Source: Candidatus Fermentithermobacillaceae bacterium (GTDB lineage Bacteria > Bacillota > Sulfobacillia > Fermentithermobacillales > Fermentithermobacillaceae). Taken from it: DNA of 44,340 nt. Position numbers and translations under genes: made by a program. The first letter of the stretch is position 1, and every line of letters begins with the position of its first letter. Positions 6,555 through 13,564 of this stretch are shown here, in pieces. The stretch is from contig JAGPNG010000014.1 in the NCBI GenBank assembly GCA_018052475.1, positions 1-44,340 of the forward strand, in the 5' to 3' direction. The notes under the pieces are model-generated. The model was not told the DNA's origin, ran no database searches, and saw only the letters and a list, made by a program, of their open reading frames with translations.

Positions 6555-7430
6555 ATGCTGATAAGTGAGGTAAGCAAAGTCACAGGGTTGACCAAAAAGG
6601 CAATTGAATATTACGTAGAACAAAATTTAGTTTTTCCATCTGTTTTGGAAAACCGATATAGAGATTTTGACGAGGTTCAAGTTGAACGATTGAACCGGAT
6701 TTCTGTCCTAAGAAAGATTGGCTTAGGTACGGAAGAAATCAAGCGCGTGCTGGCTGATGAATCAGGAGATACTTTGCAAACCGTGGCCGTAAAGAAAGAG
6801 CTGGAGATCCGAGGCGAACAGGCAAAGAAAGCGATACTCGATAAACTTGCTAGTGGTAGCAGTTATTCTGATATTAGCGCAGAACTTTATGCGATTGAGG
6901 TTAGCAAGACAATTGCTGAAAAACTATTGGAAGCTTTCCCGGGATACTACGGTAGGTTCATCTGCCTGCATTTCGCTTCGTTTCTAAACGAACCTATCAA
7001 AACAGACAGGCAGCAATTGGCGTATAGCCAGATAACATCGTTCCTAGATGAAGCGCCGCCGCTTGACCTGCCAGAAGAATTACAAGAGTACTTGGTTGAG
7101 AACACAAAGACCTTGGGTACGAGCCAGATAACAGAAATTATTCACAATGTTAGGGCTTCTTTGGATGATCCTGAGGAGTTTCTGTCACACAATAAGGAGA
7201 TACTAGATCAATACTTAGCGTATAGACAATCGGAAGAATATAGGGCTTCACCTGCCTACAAACTGATGTCATACATGAAGCAGTTCAACAGTACAAGCGG
7301 GTACTATGATGTTTTTATTCCCGCGCTGAAAGAGCTGAGCCCATCTTATGCAGAGTATCATAGACAGATAGAAATGGCTAATGAGAAGATGCTTACCGAA
7401 TACCCTGACCTGGAGATATTGAAAGAATAA
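6555..7430 (+). CDS. MerR-family transcriptional regulator with large effector domain
   Basis: The N-terminal 70 residues form a MerR winged helix: LISEVSKVTGLTKKAIEYYVEQ, the NRYRDFDEVQVERLNRI wing and second helix, then LRKIGLGTEEIKRVL. A dimerisation helix (VAVKKELEIRGEQAKKAI) follows, then about 180 residues of mostly helical sequence with many aromatic residues and no metal-binding cysteines. That fits the TipAL-like, multidrug or small-molecule-sensing branch of MerR proteins better than the metal sensors. I chose ATG 6555, seven bases after GAGGTG, over GTG 6546. The promoter carries a 19-bp spacer, suggesting that the protein activates its own gene. The target could also be the divergent cassette (inferred). 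Confidence 0.8.
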   Translation: MLISEVSKVTGLTKKAIEYYVEQNLVFPSVLENRYRDFDEVQVERLNRISVLRKIGLGTEEIKRVLADESGDTLQTVAVKKELEIRGEQAKKAILDKLASGSSYSDISAELYAIEVSKTIAEKLLEAFPGYYGRFICLHFASFLNEPIKTDRQQLAYSQITSFLDEAPPLDLPEELQEYLVENTKTLGTSQITEIIHNVRASLDDPEEFLSHNKEILDQYLAYRQSEEYRASPAYKLMSYMKQFNSTSGYYDVFIPALKELSPSYAEYHRQIEMANEKMLTEYPDLEILKE

Positions 7431-7627
7431 GGGATAGAAATGAGTATCCGGGTCCAGTTTTGTTTGGCTATAAAGATAGCAGCTCATAGCATTCAATTTA
7501 CATGTACGGACCTTCCTTTCAAAAGCACTATAAAGTAGGCTATAGATAGTAGAGAGGAGATTCTCTTCTTCGGCAAAAATGTTCTAGGCGATAGAAATTC
7601 AGAGGAACTGATTAGGGGGTTAGAACC

Positions 7628-8020
7628 GTGGATACTAACGTTCAGAAAATTGCGGCCGTTTTCGATGACACCGGCATTTATTATTCAAACTCAAACGACA
7701 AGCACATAAAAGTGGAAGTAGGAGGCCCTTCTCCTACAGATCTATTGCTTATGGCTGTGGCTGGTTGTAGCGGTCTCACCCTTCGGTCCTTGCTCGAAAG
7801 AGATGGGTTTGTCCCTGAGAGAATGGAAGTATCTGTTGAGGGTGTAAAAAGCGAAAAACGACCCAGGAAATTCACTGAAGTTTTTGTCAAATACGACATA
7901 AAGTGCAAGGGTCTTACTGAGAAGGATATGGAGAAGTATCTGCAGATTACGGAATCTGTGTGTCCTGTGATTCAGTCGCTTAGCGCAAAGAGTCACTTGG
8001 ACTACGCTTTGGGCCAGTAG
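7628..8020 (+). CDS. OsmC-family peroxiredoxin-like protein
   Basis: A 130-residue OsmC/Ohr fold protein. It has the GGPSPTDLLLMAVAGCSG motif with the first redox Cys at the start of the central helix, and the second Cys in ESVCPVIQSL. These two thiols reduce organic or fatty-acid hydroperoxides in characterised members. The length and a short N-terminal strand (KIAAVFDDTGIYYSN) match the OsmC-like, non-Ohr subgroup. The GTG start is preceded by AGGGGG with eight bases spacing. It lies just before a REP-like element and an ArsC/Spx-type protein, a loose redox neighbourhood. The 197 bases upstream contain repeated CTATAAAG but no clear promoter. Confidence 0.85.
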   Translation: MDTNVQKIAAVFDDTGIYYSNSNDKHIKVEVGGPSPTDLLLMAVAGCSGLTLRSLLERDGFVPERMEVSVEGVKSEKRPRKFTEVFVKYDIKCKGLTEKDMEKYLQITESVCPVIQSLSAKSHLDYALGQ

Positions 8021-8063
8021 ATTGCGCGATAGATAGGCCGAACCCAAAACTGCAATCACTATA

Positions 8064-8137
8064 GAAGCAAGGGGGACGGTACTTTTTGCTTCCTAATCTT
8101 TGCCGATTGAAGCAAAAAGTACCGTCCCCCTTGCTCC
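8064..8137. repeat. REP-like element, paired inverted copies (perfect 27-bp stem)
   Basis: Bases 8066-8092 and 8109-8135 are exact reverse complements (27 bp) around a 16-base loop. Each arm has the form GAAGC, AAGGGGGACGGTA, CTTTTTGCTTC and is itself a weak hairpin (GAAGCAA/TTGCTTC). Related single or paired copies lie at 21856, 39923 and 44037. The element also explains why the open frame upstream of the ArsC-like gene extends to 8100. Confidence 0.9.
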
Positions 8138-8171
8138 AAAAGAAATAGAATGGAAGGGGAGGCGAGATAAG

Positions 8172-8537
8172 ATGGAGTTTATATGTTATCCAAGGTGCAA
8201 GACGTGTCAAAAGGCTCGGAAATGGCTGGATGAACACGGGATCGAGTATAGCTTTCGCGATATTCAAACTGACAATCCCAGCGCAGAGGAACTCAGGGAG
8301 TTTTATGTTAAGAGCGGTCTGCCGCTAAAGCGGTTTTGGAATACGAGCGGGCAGAAATACAGGGACCTATCTCTTAGCAAAAAGTTGCCAAATATGTCTG
8401 AGGAAGAGCAGATTGCTTTGCTTGCGACGGATGGAATGTTGGTGAAGCGTCCAATCTTGGTGGGTGAGGATTTTGTACTCATTGGCTTCAAGGAAGACGA
8501 GTGGGAGGAGACTTTGAGCCGGTATTTTCTGAAATAG
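8172..8537 (+). CDS. ArsC/Spx-family thioredoxin-fold protein
   Basis: A 121-residue protein starting MEFICYPRCKTCQKARKWL. CKTC is the N-terminal redox motif of Spx, YffB and related ArsC-like proteins. The family signatures KRFWNTSGQKYRDL and DGMLVKRPILVG follow, the latter holding the conserved LVKRP proline-arginine pair. True arsenate reductases need further residues, so glutathione/thiol-disulfide or regulatory function is equally likely. ATG 8172 follows GGGGAGGCGAGATAAG. An ATG-less extension to 8100 would translate the REP-like element and is rejected. A strong hairpin terminator ends the unit. Confidence 0.8.
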   Translation: MEFICYPRCKTCQKARKWLDEHGIEYSFRDIQTDNPSAEELREFYVKSGLPLKRFWNTSGQKYRDLSLSKKLPNMSEEEQIALLATDGMLVKRPILVGEDFVLIGFKEDEWEETLSRYFLK

Positions 8538-8551
8538 AACGTTTTAGGGTC

Positions 8552-8592
8552 GGATGTGAGCTCTGGTTTTGTCTCAAACCATGCTCACATCC
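8552..8592. terminator. Bidirectional hairpin between arsC-like gene and pdxS
   Basis: GGATGTGAGC (8552-8561) and GCTCACATCC (8583-8592) form a perfect 10-bp stem, with a further GGTTT/AAACC stem inside. It sits between two convergent genes. The flanking T-runs are short (GTTTTAGG on the left, AGTTTTATC on the right), so termination efficiency is uncertain. Confidence 0.6.
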
Positions 8593-8606
8593 AATTGACC
8601 AGAGTT

Positions 8607-9467
8607 TTATCTTTTTGCAAAAAGGTTTTCTTCAGGTATACTACTAATCTCAAGGCCGGGCATAGCTTCACCGAGGTTTTTGGATACCTGTTTTAACACT
8701 TCAGGATTATTGTAGTTCTTTACCGCTTCGACGATAGCCCGAGCGCGTTTTTCGGGGTTTTCGGATTTGAATATACCTGAACCGACGAAAACGCCATCGC
8801 ACCCCAATTGCATCATTAGAGCCGCATCTGCCGGGGTTGCGATCCCTCCGGCTGCGAAGTTGGGCACAGGCAGTTTTCCATTCTTCGCGACCCAGAGTAC
8901 CAGGTCGTATGGGGCGCCCATGTCTTTTGAAATCGTCATCAGTTCTTCTTGGGGGGCGCTAACAATTCGTCGGATCTCATCCATCACAGTTCTCATGTGC
9001 CTCACGGCTTCGACGACGTTGCCTGTACCTGCTTCGCCTTTGGTTCTTATCATACAAGCACCCTCTCCGATTCGCCTGAGGGCTTCACCCAAGTTTCTGG
9101 CACCGCAGACAAAAGGCGTCTTGAAGCGCTTCTTGTCTATGTGGTACTTATCGTCTGCAGGGGTTAGGACTTCACTTTCGTCTATATAGTCTACCCCTAA
9201 AGACTCCAGGATTTGGGCTTCGACGAAGTGACCTATCCTTACTTTAGCCATAACCGGAATGGACACGGTTTTCATGATTTGCTCTATAAGTTCGGGATCC
9301 GACATCCTTGCGATCCCACCTTCTTTTCTAATATCGGCGGGCACCCTTTCAAGAGCCATGACGGCAACGGCACCGCTTGCCTCAGCGATCCTTGCCTGCT
9401 CAGCGTTTACTACATCCATGATCACGCCGCCGACGAGTTCTTTGTTCAGCTTTGTTCCGTTTTCCAC
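8607..9467 (-). CDS. pdxS: Pyridoxal 5'-phosphate synthase lyase subunit PdxS
   Basis: A full-length PdxS (about 286 residues), the (beta/alpha)8 synthase that makes PLP from ribose 5-phosphate, glyceraldehyde 3-phosphate and ammonia. Diagnostic segments are [51 protein letters not shown] (the catalytic Lys), [19 protein letters not shown] (the second Lys and the phosphate-binding loop) and [14 protein letters not shown]. The N-terminus is slightly divergent ([10 protein letters not shown]). GTG 9467 lies seven bases after GGAGG; TTG 9470 is the alternative. The glutaminase partner pdxT, normally adjacent, is absent here: the downstream gene is convergent and unrelated. Confidence 0.95.
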   Translation of the reverse strand: MENGTKLNKELVGGVIMDVVNAEQARIAEASGAVAVMALERVPADIRKEGGIARMSDPELIEQIMKTVSIPVMAKVRIGHFVEAQILESLGVDYIDESEVLTPADDKYHIDKKRFKTPFVCGARNLGEALRRIGEGACMIRTKGEAGTGNVVEAVRHMRTVMDEIRRIVSAPQEELMTISKDMGAPYDLVLWVAKNGKLPVPNFAAGGIATPADAALMMQLGCDGVFVGSGIFKSENPEKRARAIVEAVKNYNNPEVLKQVSKNLGEAMPGLEISSIPEENLFAKR

Positions 9468-9516
9468 CAAAAAACCTCCCTGTGTAGAGATAACAGTAGT
9501 CTACCAATACAAGTAT

Positions 9517-9546
9517 AAACTACCAGAACCCTACATGTGATGTCAA
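9517..9546 (-). promoter_or_regulatory. Possible pdxS promoter
   Basis: On the minus strand TTGACA (9546-9541) is followed after 18 bp by TAGTTT (9522-9517). TATACT (9517-9512) overlaps it but would need a 23-bp spacer. The -35 is perfect and the -10 is weak. Confidence 0.4.
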
Positions 9547-9721
9547 GCAGGCGTCGAAATGTTAAAATGCCTGAATTTCCTTGAGGTCTGAGGTGTGTAT
9601 ACGCGCAGACATTTTGCTTCGACCCAACCCATTTTCGGTGCCTTGTAGGTTAGGGATGAAGTATACTAGGAACAGAAGGGATTCCAAACACCTAGTTACA
9701 TAAAAAGGAGATTTGATCGCG

Positions 9722-10210
9722 TTGAAGCTAACCTTGCGAGATGTCGTGAGAACTGCGGTCGTTGCTGGTTTAGCTGTTGCCATTCAAGCGTTGAATATGA
9801 GCCAGGTGATTACTGGTCCTGCAATCAACGCCATACTTTACGTTGCCTCTATCTTCATAGGCCCTATAAGCGGCCTGATGGTAGGGCTCGTAACTCCATG
9901 GGTAGCGCTGCTTACCGGCATAATGAAAGTGGTTCCTGCGGTACCTGTCATTATGTTAGGAAATGCTGTTTTGTGTCTTGTTGCCGGATATCTAGATAGA
10001 TATAACCGCTATCTAGCAATGGGTTTGGCTGCAGTTTGTAAGTTCTTAGCAATGACCGCAGGTGTGAAGGTTCTTATCGGTCGAGGTACCAATATTCCTA
10101 CGCCCGTGTATTCCATGTTAACTGTAAATCAACTCGTTACGGCTCTTTTAGGTGGCGTATTGGCATCTGTCGTCTTGATAGCACTTGAGAGGTTCGATAG
10201 CAGGCAATGA
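9722..10210 (+). CDS. ECF transporter S component (substrate unknown)
   Basis: A 162-residue hydrophobic protein with about five or six membrane segments: VAGLAVAIQALNMSQ, ILYVASIFIGPISGLMVGLV, a central PAVPVIMLGNAVLCLVAGYL, and a final LLGGVLASVVLIAL. The pattern PISGLMVGLVTPWVALLTG is typical of substrate-binding S proteins of energy-coupling-factor vitamin transporters. No shared ECF module (EcfA/A'/T) is in the window, as expected for group II systems. It lies divergent from pdxS, so a vitamin B6 precursor is an attractive but unproven substrate. TTG 9722 was chosen because TTG 9713 is only two bases from the AAAAAGGAG. A hairpin terminator follows. Confidence 0.7.
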   Translation: MKLTLRDVVRTAVVAGLAVAIQALNMSQVITGPAINAILYVASIFIGPISGLMVGLVTPWVALLTGIMKVVPAVPVIMLGNAVLCLVAGYLDRYNRYLAMGLAAVCKFLAMTAGVKVLIGRGTNIPTPVYSMLTVNQLVTALLGGVLASVVLIALERFDSRQ

Positions 10211-10240
10211 GTTTCGAGGAGATCGTGTCGGAGAAAATGA

Positions 10241-10269
10241 AGGTGCCGCTAAGTCTAGCGGCACCTTTT
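10241..10269. terminator. Bidirectional terminator, ECF gene / MATE gene
   Basis: AGGTGCCGCTA (10241-10251) and TAGCGGCACCT (10256-10266) form a perfect 11-bp stem with a 4-base loop, followed by TTTT on the plus strand and by TTCATTTTC on the minus strand. It separates convergent genes. Confidence 0.85.
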
Positions 10270-10271
10270 CA

Positions 10272-11675
10272 TTATTCTGCCATAGCGCTGTATCTGATGA
10301 GGGATTTTTCCTTCCAAGTCCCTCTACGATACCAGAGATAGTTCAAAACAGCACCAGTGACCCAGCTTATCAGCAGAGAAAAGAACAGTGCATCCGGAGA
10401 TCCTGCGGGGTACTTGGGGCTCTTTGTGAAGTATGCCCAGAGATATGCTACCGGTACGCGCACGCAGACCGTAGTGACCATGGAGATCCACATCGACGGC
10501 ATCGTATCGCCGGCGCCTCGCATGATACCCGCAAAAACCTGTGATATTGCCATAGCTACGTATCCGAATGCGAGAATCCGAATCTGCCTTACGCCTAGGT
10601 TGATGATCTCTTCAGTGGATGTAAATAGTCTTATTAAGTTCTCGCCAAAAAGGAGAAGCAGAGTAACCAAAATCAGCGATGTGGTTAGGCTGATCTTGAC
10701 GACGTCTTTGCGTCCCTGTTCTATTCTGTCAAGTCTATTCGCGCCGATATTTTGCCCAACAAAAGTGGCGATTGCCATGCCGAAAGTGAAGTTAGGCATC
10801 ATGGCAAATCCGTCGATACGCATGACAGCCGTGGTACAGGTGACTACTTTGTAGCCCATACTGTTTGTAAGAGATTGCACAAACACCATAGACATCGAGA
10901 ATATGACTTGGGTTATTCCTGCGGGCAATCCAAGTCGCATCAACTGAGAGATTAAGTCCCTATTAGGGGTCAGCGTTGATTTATCTATGACCAGCGTATC
11001 TTTCATTCGAACTAGTTTGAACAGGCACAGGACTGCAGACACCGCCTGCGAGATAATAGTTGCAAGAGCCGCGCCTCCTACGCCCATCTCAAGACCAGCC
11101 ACGAACCAAATATCTAAGAAAATGTTAAGAACAGAGGCAATTAACAACACAAACAGAGGGTATACCGAGTTTCCCAATCCTCTCAATACGCCTGAGAGTA
11201 TATTGTAAAGACCGCTAAAAAACACACCTGCTAGTATGATTACGAGATAACTATGAGCCATATCAAAGGTCTCAACCGGAGTGTTTGTAAGCTCGAGCAA
11301 AGGACTAGACAATGGGATTCCGATTACCATTATGATGACCGAAGACAATAGGATTAGGGTTATTGCATTACCGACCGAATGGGACAGGAGCCTTTTCTCT
11401 CGTGCGCCAAAGTACTGGGCGACCATGATAGACGTACCAGTGGAAATCGCAATGAAAAGAACAAGCAGCAAGTTTATTATGGGCAGAGTAGTGCCGATTG
11501 CAGAGAGAGCTTTGTCTCCTACGTACTGCCCTACGACTATGGAGTCAACCGTGCTGTAGAGTTGCTGCGCGAGATTTCCGATTAGAAGAGGTATAGAAAA
11601 CCTCAGAAGGCACGTCATCGGATTACCAACCGTCATATCAGAAGAACTGAATAAGGCACTTAGTCTATCTATCAT
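10272..11675 (-). CDS. MATE-family multidrug/cation efflux transporter
   Basis: A 467-residue polytopic protein with twelve hydrophobic segments in two homologous halves. The MATE signatures are FSIPLLIGNLAQQLYSTVDS with VVGQYVGDKALSAIG in the N-half, and RLGLPAGITQVIFSMSM with MAIATFVGQNIGANRLDR in the C-half. Family members exchange Na+ or H+ for cationic drugs, flavins or metabolites; the substrate is not predictable. It belongs to the NorM/DinF-like bacterial group. ATG 11675 is preceded by AAAGGTGG with eight bases spacing; the GTG at 11687 is too close to that site. It is a single-gene unit, divergent from the baeRF gene, with its own terminator. Confidence 0.9.
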   Translation of the reverse strand: MIDRLSALFSSSDMTVGNPMTCLLRFSIPLLIGNLAQQLYSTVDSIVVGQYVGDKALSAIGTTLPIINLLLVLFIAISTGTSIMVAQYFGAREKRLLSHSVGNAITLILLSSVIIMVIGIPLSSPLLELTNTPVETFDMAHSYLVIILAGVFFSGLYNILSGVLRGLGNSVYPLFVLLIASVLNIFLDIWFVAGLEMGVGGAALATIISQAVSAVLCLFKLVRMKDTLVIDKSTLTPNRDLISQLMRLGLPAGITQVIFSMSMVFVQSLTNSMGYKVVTCTTAVMRIDGFAMMPNFTFGMAIATFVGQNIGANRLDRIEQGRKDVVKISLTTSLILVTLLLLFGENLIRLFTSTEEIINLGVRQIRILAFGYVAMAISQVFAGIMRGAGDTMPSMWISMVTTVCVRVPVAYLWAYFTKSPKYPAGSPDALFFSLLISWVTGAVLNYLWYRRGTWKEKSLIRYSAMAE

Positions 11676-11820
11676 ATTGCAAACCACCTTTTCTACTTCT
11701 GTTGATTATTCCATAAAACTTCGTGTTGCGCAATAATTTCGTCTTTCTGGATGCCTACATCTCGCGGGGTCTCTGCAGGTGAACACCCAGAGGCTGTCTT
11801 GTTCTCGACCATGTTTTTCT

Positions 11821-11849
11821 TTGTTAAGACATCAAACATTTGATAGACT
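11821..11849 (+). promoter_or_regulatory. Promoter with palindrome in the spacer (baeRF gene)
   Basis: TTGTTA (11821-11826) and TAGACT (11844-11849) are spaced 17 bp. The spacer holds ATCAAACATTTGAT (11831-11844), a perfect 6-bp inverted repeat around CA, placed where a repressor would block RNA polymerase. Confidence 0.5.
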
Positions 11850-11914
11850 AATAGTACAAATATGTTAAAGAGGCGACACACGTTGCACGAAAGCGAATAA
11901 TTGAGGGGGTGAGT

Positions 11915-13075
11915 ATGTTGTACGAAATCGTAACTAACTTTCCCGACAAGATCCTAGACACAAACAATCCACCATGCATTTCCCTTTATCAACCCACACA
12001 CCGCCATAGGCCTGAAAACAAGCAGGACCTTATTGTATTTAAGAATCTGGTCAGAAAAATCGAAAATTCACTCAAACTAAAATACCCGAGCCGGAAAATA
12101 CAGCCTCTGCTCGAGCCTTTTCGCGTTCTAGCGGAAGATAGGCCGTTTTGGGAGCATGCTCTTGACGGGTTGGCGGTACTTGCAAATGAGGATCGGTGCG
12201 TGGTGTATCGCCTACAGAGACCGGTTAAGGAAGTGGCTATAGTAGCCGATACGTTTCACATTAAGCCTTTGATTCGAGTCTTCCAGTCCGCAGACCGATA
12301 CCATCTTTTGGGCCTAAATAGAGAAACGTTTAACCTGTATGAAGGAAATAGATATGGTTTTGAGGAAATCAGTCTGCCACCTGATGTACCGCGGACAGCC
12401 AGGGAGGTCATAGGAGAAGAGGAATATGAGCGGCAAATATCCTTGGCGCCGCACAGTAGGTTCTCGGGTGCACCCATATTTTACGGACACACAGAGAAGA
12501 ACGAAGAAATAGACAAGAACACCGAGAAATTCTTCAGATTTGTGGATAAGTTTGTACTGGACAATTTCTCGCGGCCTTCTGGCCTACCCCTTATGTTAGT
12601 TGCCTTGCCCGAGTACCACGGACTTTTTCACAAGCTGAGTCGGAATCCTTTTCTGATGAAAGAGGGGCTCAAGGTCGCGCATTCGCCCGACACCACACCC
12701 CAGTTGAAAGAGGCGGTGTGGGAGATACTTGAACCTACCTATCTGGAGAAGACGAGAGTTTTGGTAGAAAAGTATGAGGAGGCGCGGGCAAAGTGGTTAG
12801 CTACAGATGACCTGTCGCAAATAGCTCGGGCCGCACTACAAAACAATGTAAAGCACCTTATGATAGAAGCCGATAGACAGATTCCTCTTACGATAAATCC
12901 AAACACTATGGAATTAGAGGAGTCAGACTTAGATAACCCTGAACACGATGATTTACTGGATGATTTGGCAGAGCTTGTCTTTAGAAGCAAAGGCGAAGTA
13001 GTTGTACTTCCTAAGGAGAGGATGCCCAGCGATACTGGGGCTGCTGCGATTTTCAGATTTCTGAGTGTTGTGTAA
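11915..13075 (+). CDS. baeRF family protein (archaeo-eukaryotic release factor homologue)
   Basis: A 386-residue protein. The N-terminal ISLYQPTHRHRPENKQD followed by IVFKNLVRKIENSL matches bacterial baeRF family 3-type proteins, homologues of the eRF1/Pelota fold. Later landmarks are RCVVYRLQRPV, the DTFHIKPLIRVFQSADRYHLL strand set, and a C-terminal eL30-like domain with VKHLMIEADRQIP and DDLAELVFRSKGEVVVLP, ending in AAAIFRFL. baeRFs have been proposed from comparative genomics to act in ribosome rescue or translational stress; no enzymatic role is demonstrated to my knowledge. I chose ATG 11915, which follows GAGGGGGTG, over GTG 11909. It stands alone between a palindrome-bearing promoter and a very strong hairpin, suggesting independent regulation. 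Confidence 0.75.
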   Translation: MLYEIVTNFPDKILDTNNPPCISLYQPTHRHRPENKQDLIVFKNLVRKIENSLKLKYPSRKIQPLLEPFRVLAEDRPFWEHALDGLAVLANEDRCVVYRLQRPVKEVAIVADTFHIKPLIRVFQSADRYHLLGLNRETFNLYEGNRYGFEEISLPPDVPRTAREVIGEEEYERQISLAPHSRFSGAPIFYGHTEKNEEIDKNTEKFFRFVDKFVLDNFSRPSGLPLMLVALPEYHGLFHKLSRNPFLMKEGLKVAHSPDTTPQLKEAVWEILEPTYLEKTRVLVEKYEEARAKWLATDDLSQIARAALQNNVKHLMIEADRQIPLTINPNTMELEESDLDNPEHDDLLDDLAELVFRSKGEVVVLPKERMPSDTGAAAIFRFLSVV

Positions 13076-13090
13076 TCTTAAGACCCGGTT

Positions 13091-13140
13091 ATACCGAGGT
13101 ACACTTGGCTTGCCGACAAAAGCCTTGTGTACCTCGGTAT
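13091..13140 (+). terminator. Long hairpin after the baeRF gene
   Basis: ATACCGAGGTACAC (13091-13104) and GTGTACCTCGGTAT (13127-13140) are a perfect 14-bp inverted repeat, with an inner GGCTT/AAGCC stem. No poly-T follows, so it may be a terminator of unusual type or an RNA-stability element. Confidence 0.6.
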
Positions 13141-13459
13141 GTGTGTTACCGCACAAAGAACGCCGATATGATTTGTGATCTGGTCACAAGGATTTTGGTC
13201 ACAAGTGACATGAAGACATCATCCAAGGCTACTTAAGGGACCTATGGGAACATTGCCTCCAGCCATAGGCTTGTGCTGGGGTTTCACGCGAACATACTCA
13301 CTTAGCAATACCTGTACTAGGTTTTTTTGTAGGGTCCACAATGCCTGCGTTCTTTGGTATACTCACATGGATTGCGATTCCCCACGATTAATGGTACACT
13401 AGGGGCGATAGTGCCCAACGTCACAAATTAAAAATAAATGCAGTTACGGGTGGGCAAAT
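13141..13459 (+). promoter_or_regulatory. Regulatory region of the hydrogenase operon
   Basis: A gene-free stretch. TTGTGA (13173-13178) and TCACAA (13184-13189) make a 17-bp palindrome one base shorter than a classical Rex site, and GGTCACAAG is repeated 15 bases later. CCTATGG/CCATAGG form a further 7-bp inverted repeat around 13241-13269. TTGCGA (13372-13377) and TACACT (13395-13400), spaced 17 bp, are the best promoter for the operon. A T7 run at about 13323 follows only a weak 4-bp stem. Confidence 0.4.
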
Positions 13460-13564
13460 ATGTTGGTACAGAGTGTGGTTGATTTGAAGTTTGTGCTTAT
13501 CCCGAATACTAGATTTGTGCATCCAGGTTGTTTCAGGTTTGGAGGGTTGAACCAGGCGAAATGA
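13460..13564 (+). CDS. Possible small leader ORF coupled to the hydrogenase-like gene
   Basis: A 34-codon frame beginning MLVQSVVDLKFVLIP, whose TGA overlaps the ATG of the next gene (ATGA at 13561-13564). Its first residues resemble the start of the DRTGG protein encoded at 15363 (MLVEDLVSKFDL), so it could be a truncated paralogue. GGGTGGG lies upstream as a weak ribosome binding site. It may equally be chance, or serve only for translational coupling. Confidence 0.3.
   Translation: MLVQSVVDLKFVLIPNTRFVHPGCFRFGGLNQAK

Noticed and set aside
6251-6568. A 105-codon plus-strand frame before merR
   Set aside because: It has no ribosome binding site, overlaps the merR promoter and start in another frame, and resembles no family.
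8100-8171. Upstream extension of the ArsC/Spx-like gene
   Set aside because: It translates one arm of the REP-like element; a good ribosome binding site marks ATG 8172.
11693-11881. 62-codon minus-strand frame upstream of the MATE gene
   Set aside because: No ribosome binding site, no family resemblance, and it overlaps the promoter of the divergent baeRF gene.
13310-13330. Poly-T run after ACCT...AGGT as an attenuator
   Set aside because: The stem would be only four base pairs, too weak to call a terminator.
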